A stretch of 64,000 bases of DNA. Source: Gammaproteobacteria bacterium. GTDB lineage: Bacteria; Pseudomonadota; Gammaproteobacteria; Pseudomonadales; Pseudohongiellaceae. A model generated the notes under the pieces. It was not told where the DNA came from. It saw only the letters and a list, made by a program, of their open reading frames with translations, and did not search any database. The position numbers and the translations under genes are program-made. This document shows, one piece after another, positions 45,233 through 55,469 of the stretch. How positions within the stretch are numbered: position 1 is the first letter of the stretch; every line of letters begins with the position of its first letter. The stretch is taken from NCBI GenBank assembly GCA_002711845.1, contig PASF01000011.1:1-64000 (forward strand). The letters run 5' to 3'.

Positions 45233-45997
45233 TTACTGGCCCAGTACCGTGGCAGTAAGGCGATCTGCATCCATGTAGCCGGGTATCAACGTGCCGTCGG
45301 GCAATACGATGGCCGGTGTGCCCGTGATGCCAATGCGATTACCCAGACTGTGGTGATTCAATACCGGATTCTGACAATCCCGTTCAGGCAGATTCTGGCC
45401 ATTCTTGGCCTGAGTGATCGCCCGGTTGCGATCGCTTGCGCACCATACCGAAATCATCTTCGGATAGGCCGCCGAATCGACGCCGCCGCGCGGATACGCC
45501 AGGTAGCGCACGCGAATGCCGTTGGCATTGATCGCCTCGACATCATGATGCAGGCGGCGGCAGTAGGTGCAGTCCACATCCGTGAACACGCTGATGGTGG
45601 CCTTGACGTCGCCCTCGGGCTCAAAAATCACCATCTGCTCTTCGGGCACACCGGCAAGCAGGTCCCGTACCTGGCCTTTGCGGGTTTCAGCGGTCAGATT
45701 GACCAGCCCGTCTGGCCGGGTCATGTACATTTCACCGGCAATCATGAAACGGCCACTTTTATCGCTAAACAGTATCTCGCCGGAGCTGAGGATCACCTCA
45801 ACGACATTGGCCATCGGCGTTTCGCGCAGGCTTTCCACACGCAGCTGGCCCTGCGAGGCAGCGCCCAGGCTGGTGTTGATGGTCTCGCGCAGACTGGTCT
45901 CCCAGTCATCGGTTTGCGCCTGTGCCACGGCCGTCACGGCCATACACAAAACAACAGCGAGTTGCGACAAAAGTCGCCGGGCCGAATTCATGTTCAT
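45233..45997 (-). CDS. dsbC: DsbC periplasmic disulfide isomerase
   Basis: 254 residues. Signal peptide about 1-28 (ending VAQAQ). The N-terminal dimerisation domain is followed by a thioredoxin fold with the active site DVDCTYCRRLHHDV (CTYC), and GITGTPAIVLPDGTLIPGY near the end holds the cis-proline. It reshuffles wrong disulfides and needs DsbD for reduction; a DsbD-like protein is encoded 5 kb away. It begins the hom-thrC-recJ run. Confidence 0.95.
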   Translation of the reverse strand: MNMNSARRLLSQLAVVLCMAVTAVAQAQTDDWETSLRETINTSLGAASQGQLRVESLRETPMANVVEVILSSGEILFSDKSGRFMIAGEMYMTRPDGLVNLTAETRKGQVRDLLAGVPEEQMVIFEPEGDVKATISVFTDVDCTYCRRLHHDVEAINANGIRVRYLAYPRGGVDSAAYPKMISVWCASDRNRAITQAKNGQNLPERDCQNPVLNHHSLGNRIGITGTPAIVLPDGTLIPGYMDADRLTATVLGQ

Positions 45998-46146
45998 ACC
46001 TTGATCACTCCGCTATCTGTAGACATTGGCCATGCGTGCAAGACTTTACCATGACCGGTCATGGACAAGAAACTTCCGGGCTGCAAATCCGGCGACACGC
46101 AGCCGAATTTGCCGTCCATTGCCGATTGATGAGGCGATTGAAGCAA

Positions 46147-46177
46147 AAAAAAAGGGGCGCTAAGCTCCCCTTTTTTT
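46147..46177. terminator. Bidirectional terminator after rplS
   Basis: A7 then GGGG, a nine-base loop and CCCC then T7. It lies 58 bases downstream of rplS on its strand and between that operon and dsbC, so it can end the ribosomal-protein transcript. Confidence 0.85.
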
Positions 46178-46234
46178 AACCTGCTCTGATAACGCCGACC
46201 TGGCTGCCTGATCCTGGCTGCCACGGCCACAGAA

Positions 46235-46600
46235 TCAGCTGACTTTTTTGTCCAGCTTTTCGGCGATACGGGCAGAACGACCTGAACGCTCGCGCAGGTA
46301 GTACAGTTTGGCCTGACGCACATCACCACGACGCTTCAGCGTCACGCTGTCGATCAGCGGGCTGTAGGTCTGGAAAGTACGCTCAACACCAACACCGTGA
46401 GAAATCTTGCGCACGGTGAAAGCAGAATTCAGACCGCGGTTACGAACGCCAATGACAACACCTTCATAGGCCTGCAGACGCTCACGATCACCTTCCTTGA
46501 TTTTCACCTGAACAACAACGGTATCCCCCGGTGAAAACGCCGGAATCTCCTTGCTCATCTGCTCTTTTTCAATCATCTCGATAATTTTGCTGTTGCTCAT
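46235..46600 (-). CDS. rplS: Ribosomal protein bL19
   Basis: 121 residues with the family stretch [30 protein letters not shown] (in part) and [36 protein letters not shown] (in part). It sits at the 30S-50S interface. Last of the rpsP-rimM-trmD-rplS operon, 62 bases after trmD, and followed by a terminator. Confidence 0.98.
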   Translation of the reverse strand: MSNSKIIEMIEKEQMSKEIPAFSPGDTVVVQVKIKEGDRERLQAYEGVVIGVRNRGLNSAFTVRKISHGVGVERTFQTYSPLIDSVTLKRRGDVRQAKLYYLRERSGRSARIAEKLDKKVS

Positions 46601-46662
46601 TGCTGTACTCCCGGTTATTGATACCCCTCAAGCTTCCGTCTGCTCCGCCCTGGGCGGGTCTG

Positions 46663-47445
46663 TCAGTCAGCTGAGGTACCGTATTCACTCATAAATTCGT
46701 TTAACAAAGCCTGCTGTTCCCGAGTGAGCTGCTGTTGCTCAATCATGTCAGGCCGCTTAAGCCATGTCCTGCCCAGTCGCTGCTTCAACTGCCAGCGCCT
46801 GATCTGTTCGTGGTTGCCCCCTACCAGCACATCCGGTACCGGCAGGCCCGCAAATTCCTGCGGCCGGGTAAACCGTGGGCAATCCAGCAAACTAATGCCG
46901 TTTACGTCCGGCCCGTCACCGTCCAGTGGTGCAAATGAATCCAGCCCTGCCGAATCCTCATGCCCCAGCGCGCCGGGCTGATACCGGATGATGGCATCCA
47001 GCATCACCATGGCGGGTAACTCGCCGCCACTGAGAACATAGTCACCTACCGACCATTCCTCATCAATCTCACTTTGCAGCACACGCTCATCGATGCCCTG
47101 GTAACGCCCGCACACCAACACCAGGTTGCTGCGCTCTGCCAGCATTGTCACACCGGCCTGATCCAGCCGGCGCCCCTGCGGGGACAGGTAGATCACCGTG
47201 GGTGCTGCTGACTGCCAGGCCTTTGCCTGACCAATCGCCGCACACAACGGGCCAGTCTTCATCAACATACCCGCGCCGCCACCAAAGGGCTTGTCATCCA
47301 CTGTCCGATGCCTGTCGGTGGCAAAGTCACGCGGGTTGTGACAGGACACCTGCATCAGACCCTTGCGACAGGCCCGACCGGTGACGCCATGCTGCGTTAC
47401 AGCGGCAAACATCTCCGGAAACAGCGTAACAATGCCAACCTGCAT
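46663..47445 (-). CDS. trmD: tRNA (guanine-N1)-methyltransferase
   Basis: 260 residues from the ATG at 47445 ([13 protein letters not shown]), seven bases after GGAG; the earlier in-frame start is rejected. The trefoil-knot SAM site shows [33 protein letters not shown] and [14 protein letters not shown]. It modifies G37 in tRNAs to prevent frameshifts. It lies 36 bases after rimM. Confidence 0.98.
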   Translation of the reverse strand: MQVGIVTLFPEMFAAVTQHGVTGRACRKGLMQVSCHNPRDFATDRHRTVDDKPFGGGAGMLMKTGPLCAAIGQAKAWQSAAPTVIYLSPQGRRLDQAGVTMLAERSNLVLVCGRYQGIDERVLQSEIDEEWSVGDYVLSGGELPAMVMLDAIIRYQPGALGHEDSAGLDSFAPLDGDGPDVNGISLLDCPRFTRPQEFAGLPVPDVLVGGNHEQIRRWQLKQRLGRTWLKRPDMIEQQQLTREQQALLNEFMSEYGTSAD

Positions 47446-47481
47446 GTGCGCGTCTCCGTGCAAAATCGTCAAACCAGGTCC

Positions 47482-48018
47482 CTAATCAACAAGGTAATCC
47501 GGCTCCCAGTCGACCACCACGCGGCCAATTGTCAGATCCACCTCGATCACCACCCGATCCCGAAGCCAGGGTATCAGTCGCTGGTTATCATCAATACTGT
47601 CTTTATCAGGCTCAACAACCATGACGTCGTTGGCACCGGTCTCAAACAGACTCTCAACGCGTCCGAAGTTGAGCCCGGCGCGGTTGAGTACCTGCAAACC
47701 GATCAGCTGATGCCAGTAATAGTCATCAGCGCCCAGTTCCGGGAGTGCCTCTGCTGACACACTCAGCTCCAGGCCGGTCAGTTCGCGCACCGCCTCGGGT
47801 GTATCAAACCCGACAAAATGCGCGATCAGCCCTTTGCCCTGTGGCTTGCCAGCGTCCATTTCCAGCGCCACCTGCGCGCCATCGCGACTCGCAAAAAAAT
47901 GCCTGTAGCTGAAAATATTGTCTCTGGGCTGGGTAAACGAAACCAGCTTCACCCAACCTTTGACGCCGTAGGGCGATGCCACGCGACCCAGCCGGATGCC
48001 TGACTTATTCAAGGACAT
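47482..48018 (-). CDS. rimM: RimM ribosome maturation factor
   Basis: 178 residues. N-terminal IRLGRVASPYGVKGWVKLVSF (in part) and C-terminal PRC-barrel with DDYYWHQLIGLQVLN and LIPWLRDRVVIEVDL. It binds uS19 during 30S assembly. Short gap of 29 bases after rpsP. Confidence 0.97.
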   Translation of the reverse strand: MSLNKSGIRLGRVASPYGVKGWVKLVSFTQPRDNIFSYRHFFASRDGAQVALEMDAGKPQGKGLIAHFVGFDTPEAVRELTGLELSVSAEALPELGADDYYWHQLIGLQVLNRAGLNFGRVESLFETGANDVMVVEPDKDSIDDNQRLIPWLRDRVVIEVDLTIGRVVVDWEPDYLVD

Positions 48019-48047
48019 CGCCTCTCGACCCTGATCGCCGCCGTCGT

Positions 48048-48308
48048 TCAGGCCTGGGTGCTGGCAGCCTGGGCTGCTTCGCTGATCAGCTTGGCAACGC
48101 GCTCGCTGGGCTGTGCGCCCTGGCCAGACCAGTAACCGATGCGATCCAGATCGATACGCAGACGCTCTTCAGCCCCACGCGCCAGCGGGTTGAAAAACCC
48201 GACGCGCTCAATGAAACGGCCGTCACGTGCGTTGCGTGAATCGGTTACCGTGATGTGGTAAAAAGGCTTTTTCTTGGCGCCGCCGCGAGCCAGTCGGATT
48301 GTGACCAT
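48048..48308 (-). CDS. rpsP: Ribosomal protein bS16
   Basis: 86 residues: [39 protein letters not shown] and [18 protein letters not shown]. First gene of the operon. The 167 bases upstream to ffh should hold the promoter. Confidence 0.98.
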   Translation of the reverse strand: MVTIRLARGGAKKKPFYHITVTDSRNARDGRFIERVGFFNPLARGAEERLRIDLDRIGYWSGQGAQPSERVAKLISEAAQAASTQA

Positions 48309-48475
48309 AGACTACTTTCCTAATGTTAGCTTCGTACGAAAACAGAGTATTCCCGACACAGTGCCGGAAAAAGTGCGGTATTCTAAGCGAAATGGTCGCT
48401 TGTGGGAAGGAATGTTTACAGGTTTTTACGGATTTTCCGCCCTGACCGGCCCTTGCCTCCCCCTGCTGATCGAGA

Positions 48476-49858
48476 TCAGAAGCGTGGCGGGCCGCCGGCC
48501 CCGGGAAAGCCACCCTGCCCCCGCATACCGCCCAGGCCACGCATCATGTTGGCCATGCCACCGCCTTTCATCTTCTTCATCATCTTCTGCATCTGTTTGT
48601 GCTGCTTCATCAAGCGGTTCAGATCCTGGATCTGGGTGCCCGAACCCTGGCAGATACGCCGTTTACGCGAGCCATTGAGCAAGTCCGGATTGCGACGTTC
48701 GCGCGGCGTCATGGAATTGATAATGGCTTCCATCCGCCCGAACTGGCCGTCATTTACCTTGGCTGCAGCGCCCGGTGGCAAAGCACCCATGCCCGGCATC
48801 TTGTCCATGATGCTGGCCATACCGCCCATACTCTTCATCTGCTGCAATTGTTCGCGGAAATCTTCCAGATCAAAGCCCTTGCCCTTCTGAAACTTGCCCG
48901 CCAGTCTGGCGGCCTTGTCCTTGTCAACCTTGCGCTCGGCTTCTTCGATCAGCGACAGCAGGTCGCCCATGCCCAGAATGCGCGAGGCAACCCGGTCCGG
49001 GTAAAACGGCTCCAGGGCATCGGTCTTTTCGCCCATGCCCATGAACTTGATGGGCTTGCCGGTGATCTGTCGTACCGACAGTGCCGCACCGCCACGGGCA
49101 TCACCATCCGCCTTGGTCAGCACCACACCGGTCAACGGCAATGCTTCGTTAAAGGCGCGCGCGGTATTGGCCGCATCCTGGCCGGTCATGGCATCAACCA
49201 CAAACAGGGTTTCGATCGGGTTCAGCAACCGGTGCAGATCACCAATCTCCGCCATCATCTCGGCATCCACTGCCAGACGACCGGCGGTGTCCACCAGCAG
49301 CACGTCCACAAATGCCTTGCGGGCTTCCTTGACTGCCGCCTGCACAATGTCCCGTGGCTTCTGGGAGACATCCGAGGCAAAGAACCTGACCCCGACCTCA
49401 CTGGCCAGTGTTTCCAGCTGCTTGATCGCCGCCGGACGGTAAACGTCGGCACTGACCACCATCACCGATTTCTTTTTGGAGTCCTTGAGCCAGCGCGCCA
49501 GCTTGGCGACCGTGGTGGTCTTACCCGCACCCTGCAGACCCGCCATCAGCACGATGGCAGGCGGCTGGGCATTCAGATTCAGCTCTTCGTTGGCCGATCC
49601 CATGACCGCTTCCAGCTCGGCCTGCACAATCTTGATGAATGCCTGCCCCGGGCTCAGGCTCTGCGACACTTCCTGCCCCACCGCGCGCAGCTTGACCCGG
49701 TCAATAAAGTCCTTGACCACAGGCAACGCAACATCAGCCTCCAGCAAGGCGCGACGCACCTCGCGCAGGGCTTCCTCAATATTGTTTTCGGTCAGGGTGG
49801 CCTTTCCGCTGATCTTGCGGAGCGCCCCGGATAGCCGTTCGGTTAAGCTGTCAAACAT
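48476..49858 (-). CDS. ffh: Signal recognition particle protein Ffh
   Basis: About 460 residues starting at MFDSLTERLSGAL (ATG at 49858); an ATG nine bases earlier sits too close to the AGAGG ribosome site. NG GTPase domain: MAGLQGAGKTTTVAKLA, LVDTAGRLAVDAEM, VLTKADGDARGGAALS; then the methionine-rich M domain with MKSMGGMASIMDKMPGM and a glycine/methionine tail. Guides membrane proteins to the translocon. Divergent from the CcsA-like gene. Confidence 0.97.
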   Translation of the reverse strand: MFDSLTERLSGALRKISGKATLTENNIEEALREVRRALLEADVALPVVKDFIDRVKLRAVGQEVSQSLSPGQAFIKIVQAELEAVMGSANEELNLNAQPPAIVLMAGLQGAGKTTTVAKLARWLKDSKKKSVMVVSADVYRPAAIKQLETLASEVGVRFFASDVSQKPRDIVQAAVKEARKAFVDVLLVDTAGRLAVDAEMMAEIGDLHRLLNPIETLFVVDAMTGQDAANTARAFNEALPLTGVVLTKADGDARGGAALSVRQITGKPIKFMGMGEKTDALEPFYPDRVASRILGMGDLLSLIEEAERKVDKDKAARLAGKFQKGKGFDLEDFREQLQQMKSMGGMASIMDKMPGMGALPPGAAAKVNDGQFGRMEAIINSMTPRERRNPDLLNGSRKRRICQGSGTQIQDLNRLMKQHKQMQKMMKKMKGGGMANMMRGLGGMRGQGGFPGAGGPPRF

Positions 49859-50085
49859 CGTTGTCATGCCTCTGCTTGGTCACGGTTTGCAAAAACGGCA
49901 AACCGGTTGGCAACTGGAAAGCTGCCTATTATCACCCTGATGGCGAACACCTACAATAGCCAGCACACCGCTGCGCGCGTGGGCCGGTCCGGAAAAAACA
50001 CTTCAACGCATCCGGCAGTTGTGCGACACTTTGCGCGTTAACGCACACCAGTGCTCACACCAACCGGGAGCCATACAGAGAACTC

Positions 50086-50886
50086 ATGCCAATAACGACG
50101 CTGTCAGGACTTGTTGCCGTCGCGCTGTACCTTGTCAGCCTCACCTTGCAGGGCCAGGCGATCAAAGCCAGGGCAGCGCGCACCAAAACCCGGGGCAGCG
50201 CACTGATAACCGGTCTGGCAGCTGTCATTGCGCACAGCATCAGTGCCTGGACCCTGATCGCGCGTACCGACGGCTATCATTTTGGCGTCATTGAAATCAG
50301 CACGCTGATTTTCGCTGTTATCGCCTTGTTGACCATCGCCAGCAGTGCCCGACGGCCACTGGGGAACCTGATTGTCGGGGTATTTCCACTGGCATCAGTG
50401 GTTATTGTGCTGTCCCTGGTGATCGACAGCAATTATCCCGCCCAACCTGTCACGGCCGGCATTGCCAGCCACATTCTGTTGTCCATTGTGGCTTACAGCC
50501 TGTTTACCCTGGCCGCCGTGCAGGCAGCCTTTCTGGCCTTCCAGAACTATCAGCTGCGCCACCAACACGCCGCCAGCGTCATCAGGCGTTTTCCGCCACT
50601 GCAGGATATGGAGCGTTTGCTGTTCGAGCTGATCTGGGTTGCCCAGGTGCTGCTGAGCCTGGGTATCATCGCCGGGTTCATGTTCGTGGATGAACTTGGT
50701 TTACAGGGGCTGCCGCACAAAATGTTTTTTTCAGTGCTGGCCTGGATTGTGTTTGCTGTTCTGCTATGGGGCCGGCATCAACTGGGCTGGCGCGGCACGA
50801 CCGCCATTCGTGTCACCCTGACTGGCTTCATCTGCCTGCTGCTGGGTTTCTATGGCTCGAAATTTGTGCTGGAATTCATCCTGTAA
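50086..50886 (+). CDS. CcsA-like cytochrome c assembly membrane protein (YpjD)
   Basis: 266 residues, about eight transmembrane helices. The C-terminal half has PLQDMERLLFELIWVAQVLLSLGI (in part), LPHKMFFSVLAWIVFAVLLWGRH (in part) and WRGTTAIRVTLTGF, typical of the CcsA/YpjD family. The heme-binding WGxWWxWD motif of true CcsA is not seen, so a direct heme role is doubtful. Place next to ffh is common in the group. Confidence 0.85.
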   Translation: MPITTLSGLVAVALYLVSLTLQGQAIKARAARTKTRGSALITGLAAVIAHSISAWTLIARTDGYHFGVIEISTLIFAVIALLTIASSARRPLGNLIVGVFPLASVVIVLSLVIDSNYPAQPVTAGIASHILLSIVAYSLFTLAAVQAAFLAFQNYQLRHQHAASVIRRFPPLQDMERLLFELIWVAQVLLSLGIIAGFMFVDELGLQGLPHKMFFSVLAWIVFAVLLWGRHQLGWRGTTAIRVTLTGFICLLLGFYGSKFVLEFIL

Positions 50887-50949
50887 CCACGGCCACTGCC
50901 GGTCCCGGCAACCATGACCCAATAACAACTCAAGGAGGTCACCGTCCTG

Positions 50950-52242
50950 ATGGACGCTGAATCGTCACCTGTTCCATTTCTCACCGGTCTGCTGATCTTT
51001 CTGGTCATCGCATCGGCCTACTTCTCCAGCTCGGAAACGAGCATGATGAGCCTGAACCGTTACCGGCTCAAACACCGGGTGCGTCAGAAGCATGCCGGCG
51101 CCCTGCGTGTGAGCAAGCTGCTGGAAGCCCCGGACAAGCTGTTGGGCGTGATCCTCATTGGCAACAATTTTGTCAACCTGTTATCCGCCTCCATTGCCAC
51201 CACCATTGCCATCCAGGTCTTCGGCAATCCCGAGACGGTGCTGACCACCATTGTCCTGACGCTGGTCATCCTGATCTTTGCCGAGATCACGCCGAAGACC
51301 ATTGCCGCCCTGCACCCTGAGCGCATCGCCTACCCGTCCAGCCTGCTGCTGATGGTATTGCTGAAGCTGCTCTACCCGCTGGTGTGGATGGCCAACCGCG
51401 TGTCAAATGTGCTGATCCGTACGCTGGGCATCAAACCCGAAGCATCGGCCGACCATCAGCTGAGCCCGGAAGAACTGCGCACCGTGGTACATGAATCCGC
51501 ACAATTGATTCCCAAACAGGGCCAGGGCATGTTGCTGAATATACTGGACCTGGAAAAAGTGACGGTAAACGATATTCTGGTGCCTCGCAGCGAAATCATT
51601 GGCATTGATATCGACAATGACGTTACCGACATTCTGGAGGCCATCAGCAATAGCCAGCACACACGGATCCCGATTTATCAGAAAGAAATCGATAATGTTG
51701 TGGGCGTATTGCACATGCGCAGCCTGGGCAAGTTTCTGCGCAGCAGTGACATCGAACGCGAGGACTTTCTAAGGGAAGCGGACGAACCATATTTCATCCC
51801 GGAAAGCACACCACTGCATACCCAGCTGTTCAATTTCCAGTCGGGCCGAAGACGCCTGGCGTTTGTGGTCGATGAGTACGGTGTGATCAAGGGTATCGTG
51901 ACACTGGAAGACATCCTGGAAGAAATTGTCGGTGAGTTTACCACCGACATGGCAGACAACAGCCGCGACATTCATCCGCAACCTGATGGCAGCTTTCTGA
52001 TCGACGGCACCGCCACCTTGCGCGACATCAACCGGACGCTGGACTGGGACCTGGACTCGGAAAACGCCAAAACCCTGAATGGCCTGCTGGTCGAAGCACT
52101 GGAATCGATACCCGAGTCTGCCACCGGGATTCAGGTCGGCAAGTACTATGTGGAAATCATTCAGGTGAAGGACAATCTGATCAAGACGGTGCGAATGTGG
52201 CGAGCACAGGAACGGGTCGACGACGAAGACATTGACGGCTGA
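50950..52242 (+). CDS. CNNM/CorC family (HlyC/CorC) membrane protein
   Basis: 430 residues. N-terminal DUF21 domain with about four helices (FFSSSETSMMSLNRYRLKH, LIGNNFVNLLSAS). A CBS pair is at about 195-330, with ILVPRSEIIGIDID and HTRIPIYQKEIDNVVGVLHMR (in part). The C-terminal CorC_HlyC domain spans about 340-425. Such proteins affect Mg2+ or Co2+ efflux or acid tolerance. Its stop meets the stop of the opposite Sfp-type gene. Confidence 0.92.
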   Translation: MDAESSPVPFLTGLLIFLVIASAYFSSSETSMMSLNRYRLKHRVRQKHAGALRVSKLLEAPDKLLGVILIGNNFVNLLSASIATTIAIQVFGNPETVLTTIVLTLVILIFAEITPKTIAALHPERIAYPSSLLLMVLLKLLYPLVWMANRVSNVLIRTLGIKPEASADHQLSPEELRTVVHESAQLIPKQGQGMLLNILDLEKVTVNDILVPRSEIIGIDIDNDVTDILEAISNSQHTRIPIYQKEIDNVVGVLHMRSLGKFLRSSDIEREDFLREADEPYFIPESTPLHTQLFNFQSGRRRLAFVVDEYGVIKGIVTLEDILEEIVGEFTTDMADNSRDIHPQPDGSFLIDGTATLRDINRTLDWDLDSENAKTLNGLLVEALESIPESATGIQVGKYYVEIIQVKDNLIKTVRMWRAQERVDDEDIDG

Positions 52243-53073
52243 TCAGTTGGCGCCGTGATACTCCGCTTTGCTGACAACGGTGCAGACCTGGTCGGGCCAC
52301 TGCAACCGTCTCAGGCGATACGGGCAGTCACCGGGGTCAACCTGGCACCGCACCGCCAATGCGATACGCAGCCTGTCCTGGGTCATCGACCACAAGCGCC
52401 AGTACTGGTGCGGCGGTGACTCATGAGGTGCCGGGTGAAACGTTAAGCTGGCTTTGTCATCAAAAGCAAATTCAAAATGGCGCAGGGCCTGCGCCAGTCC
52501 CTGCCCGTTAGCTTTGACGCAGGCTTCCTTCAGTGTCCACAGACGCAGAAACCGATCTCCTTGCAGCGCCAGCGGCAAGGACAACAAGGCCTGATGCTCG
52601 GCAGCGGAAAAGTATCTCTGCGCGAGCGCGTCAGCGTCTACCTGCCGGTCCAGCTGTTCAATATCAATGCCAGGCTGGCCCAGGCCTGTGAACGCCAGCA
52701 TCAGCGTATCATCGGTATGAGACAGATTGAATGACGGGGCTGGCACCGGTCCCAGCACGCAGGGCCGGCCTTCAGCGCTGCGCCCCAGTTGCCAGTCCTG
52801 CGGCGCAATATCCGGGCGATAGGCCGACAATAAGCGCCTGAGCACGGCCCGGGTGAGCAGGAACATCGCACGCCCTTTGGGCAGTCTTCGGCTCTCCAGC
52901 CGCGCCTGCTCCTCGTCGCTAAGCCAGCTGCCGGCAAGCTGCGCCACACTGGCAGTGTCAGGCACGGCCGGTACCAGCCAGACATCGACGTGTGCATCGG
53001 GCAGCGTCAACGTGGACAGAGCATGCGACTGAAATGCATCAGGCAGATGTGCCCGGCCCGGTGATAACACCAT
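52243..53073 (-). CDS. Sfp-type 4'-phosphopantetheinyl transferase
   Basis: 276 residues. Motifs: FNLSHTDDTLMLAF, GIDIEQLDRQVD (Mg-binding Asp and Glu) and LRLWTLKEACVKANGQGL, which complete the active site. It moves the phosphopantetheine arm of CoA onto carrier proteins. The long form suggests wide substrate range, yet no NRPS/PKS genes are in the window. It overlaps the 7TM-PAS gene by one base. Confidence 0.9.
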   Translation of the reverse strand: MVLSPGRAHLPDAFQSHALSTLTLPDAHVDVWLVPAVPDTASVAQLAGSWLSDEEQARLESRRLPKGRAMFLLTRAVLRRLLSAYRPDIAPQDWQLGRSAEGRPCVLGPVPAPSFNLSHTDDTLMLAFTGLGQPGIDIEQLDRQVDADALAQRYFSAAEHQALLSLPLALQGDRFLRLWTLKEACVKANGQGLAQALRHFEFAFDDKASLTFHPAPHESPPHQYWRLWSMTQDRLRIALAVRCQVDPGDCPYRLRRLQWPDQVCTVVSKAEYHGAN

Positions 53074-54161
53074 CAGACATCATCCCGGTCACTGTCAGCA
53101 TCACTGACCAGCCGGCTGATTTCATCCAGTGCTTTTTGCACCTGGGTCACATCATTGAGCAAAACCAGATAACCAATGACTTTATTGCCGGCGCTGCGTA
53201 TGGGCATACTGGCCACATCGTAGTGGCGGTCGTCATGACGTGCATTCAGGCGACCCTGCCAGCCGGTGTCGATAACCGACACGTCAACACCACTGAAATA
53301 CTGCAGCAGTACCTCAGACACTTTCAGCCCCTGGATATCCGCCAGCGCCTCGCCCGTCATGTTGACAAAGGCCGGGTTCGCATCAGAGATCTGGTGTCTC
53401 TCGTTTGCCACCACAACCGCAATATTGATTTGATCAAACACACGATCACGTGCCAGCGGCGTCAGTGACAGGAAGTGATACTGATGTGTGGCAATTGTCA
53501 CCAGAATCGCACTGATTACAAAAAATAGGGAAGTCGGATCAAAACCACCGGCCAGATCAAGGCCGGCCACATACATCATGTTAGGTACCACGGGCATCAA
53601 CGCAGCAATGCCAATCAGCAGCGACTGACCACGATACATTTGGGGCTGCCGCATGCTGGTCTTGAGCAGCAACAACGAACCGGTGATGGTAAACAGATGT
53701 GCACACAGCAGATGCAGCCAGAACCCGATACCATAACCAAGCTCCAGAACCTTGTAACCATCGCGTTCGATCAGCACCGCACTGGTGTACAGCAGCGGGT
53801 GCTGGTCCAGTGTCATGACCAGGGCAATTGAACTCAGGGGTATCACCAGCAGCACAGCAATCAGCCGCTTGCCCAGCCAGCGATCAAAACCGGAAAAGCA
53901 GATGGCAAACAACAACCATGAGGCCGTAGCACCGATGACACCCAGGTAGACCACGCGCTGGAAGCCAACCTGCCAGGCTACCGTGGTGCCGATATTGGCG
54001 ATCAGTTCGCCGCCTGTCCAGATGACAAAACTCGCCATTACCGCCACCCACAGCTTGCCACTGCGGGTATGCGCCTGCCCCAGGCTAAACACCACCAGGG
54101 CACCGGCCATCAGGCAGGCGACGAGATACAGATAATTGATGGGCGGAAACTGAAAATCCAT
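53073..54161 (-). CDS. 7TM-PAS sensor protein without kinase domain
   Basis: 362 residues from the ATG at 54161; an in-frame TTG at 54188 is possible. Residues 5-225 hold seven transmembrane helices, resembling the N-terminal 7TM module of certain histidine kinases (FQRVVYLGVIGATASWLLF). A PAS domain follows at about 230-345: FDQINIAVVVANERHQISDAN, then MTGEALADIQG. The protein ends there with an acidic tail (SDADSDRDDV); no kinase, GGDEF or other output domain follows. It is 36 bases after pspF on the same strand, and may pass a membrane signal to it (inference). Confidence 0.8.
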   Translation of the reverse strand: MDFQFPPINYLYLVACLMAGALVVFSLGQAHTRSGKLWVAVMASFVIWTGGELIANIGTTVAWQVGFQRVVYLGVIGATASWLLFAICFSGFDRWLGKRLIAVLLVIPLSSIALVMTLDQHPLLYTSAVLIERDGYKVLELGYGIGFWLHLLCAHLFTITGSLLLLKTSMRQPQMYRGQSLLIGIAALMPVVPNMMYVAGLDLAGGFDPTSLFFVISAILVTIATHQYHFLSLTPLARDRVFDQINIAVVVANERHQISDANPAFVNMTGEALADIQGLKVSEVLLQYFSGVDVSVIDTGWQGRLNARHDDRHYDVASMPIRSAGNKVIGYLVLLNDVTQVQKALDEISRLVSDADSDRDDV

Positions 54162-54197
54162 GGTGACGGTACTCAAGCGATCGGGCAAGGAAACAGA

Positions 54198-55259
54198 TCA
54201 GGACAACAGGTCATACTTGCGCAAATAACCGCGTAACTGGTGATAACTCAGATTCAGATGGGTCGCTGTCTTGCGCTGGTTGAACTGGCAATGTTCCAGT
54301 GCCTTGCGCAACAGTTCGGTTTCATAATCCTGTATGTGTTGGCGAAAATCCAGCGATTGGCCCTGCCATTGCACGGCGGCCCTGTCAGGCATGACGGCAG
54401 TGCCATCGGCAGCGGGCTGCCCGGCCGGAACTGAAGGCGTTGCTGTCCCGTCTATATCGCGTACCGGCGAGACGGCTGGCCGAAAGGGCGATTCAAACGG
54501 GTTGAATACCAGCCGGGTCACGGTTTTATTGGGGTGTTGATAAACGGCCCGCTCGATGACATTTTTCAGCTCACGGATATTGCCCGGCCAGCTGTAGTTG
54601 AGCAGCTGGTTCTGCACCGATTCAGAGAAGCCGGCAAAAAAATCCTCGCCCATCTCTTTAACCATACTGATGGCAAAGTGTTCAGCCAGTACCAGTATAT
54701 CCTCCTTACGCACCCTGAGCGGTGGCAATGTCACCACATCGAAGGCCAGCCGGTCGATCAGGTCTTCGCGGAACTTGCCTGCCCGGCCCAGCGCCGGCAG
54801 ATCCTCATTGGTCGCGGCTACCAGACGCACGTCCACTTTCAGAGTCTGGTTGCCCCCCAGACGCTCGAATTCACCGTACTCGATGACGCGCAATATTTTT
54901 TCCTGCACGGGCATGGCGGTATTGGCCAGTTCATCCAGAAACAGCGTGCCGCCGTCGGCGCGCTCAAACAGCCCCTTGCGCTGCCCGGTAGCGCCGGTAA
55001 ACGCGCCGGCTTCGTGTCCGAACAGCTGGGCTTCCAACAGAGCATCACTGAGCGCCGCGCAGTTGATCTTCAGGAAACTGTCCTGCCAGCGCGCTGACAG
55101 GTAATGCAGACGGGAAGCAATCAGCTCCTTGCCGGTGCCACGCTCGCCGACAATCAGCACTGGCTTGTTAAGGGGCGCCACCCGGGATACGTGTTCCTGC
55201 ATTTCCAGAAAACAGGCAGATTCCCCGATCATGCGAGGCAATGACACATCAGACGGCAT
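54198..55259 (-). CDS. pspF: PspF sigma-54 activator of the phage-shock operon
   Basis: 353 residues. The AAA+ domain runs from about 8 to 240: GERGTGKELIASRLH (Walker A), FGHEAGAFTGATGQRKG with the sigma-54-contacting GAFTGA loop, and GGTLFLDELA (Walker B). A linker of about 60 residues rich in P and A precedes a C-terminal Fis-type helix-turn-helix (NQRKTATHLNLSYHQLRGYL). It has no N-terminal regulatory domain, as expected for PspF. Divergent from pspA. Confidence 0.95.
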   Translation of the reverse strand: MPSDVSLPRMIGESACFLEMQEHVSRVAPLNKPVLIVGERGTGKELIASRLHYLSARWQDSFLKINCAALSDALLEAQLFGHEAGAFTGATGQRKGLFERADGGTLFLDELANTAMPVQEKILRVIEYGEFERLGGNQTLKVDVRLVAATNEDLPALGRAGKFREDLIDRLAFDVVTLPPLRVRKEDILVLAEHFAISMVKEMGEDFFAGFSESVQNQLLNYSWPGNIRELKNVIERAVYQHPNKTVTRLVFNPFESPFRPAVSPVRDIDGTATPSVPAGQPAADGTAVMPDRAAVQWQGQSLDFRQHIQDYETELLRKALEHCQFNQRKTATHLNLSYHQLRGYLRKYDLLS

Positions 55260-55403
55260 ATTTATACTCTCGGCAGAGGCTCAAACCAATATGTCGCGGA
55301 AAATACCACTTATTGGCTCCAGCAACCAAGCGCCAAAAGTCATAAAAATTCACATTCTTTATTTTAATACGGTTTATCAATGGCTTGAATTACCCAAATG
55401 GTA

Positions 55404-55420
55404 TTGGCACAGTTCCTGCT
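55404..55420 (+). promoter_or_regulatory. Sigma-54 promoter of pspA
   Basis: TTGGCACAGTTCCTGCT has GG at 55406-55407 and GC at 55418-55419, ten bases apart. It lies 50 bases before the pspA ATG (55470) and 145 bases from pspF. Hence a start near 55431 is expected, with enhancer sites for PspF upstream. Confidence 0.8.
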
Positions 55421-55469
55421 CAATCTGTTTGGACCCGATCCACCAACGCCAATTTTTGAGGTAACAAAC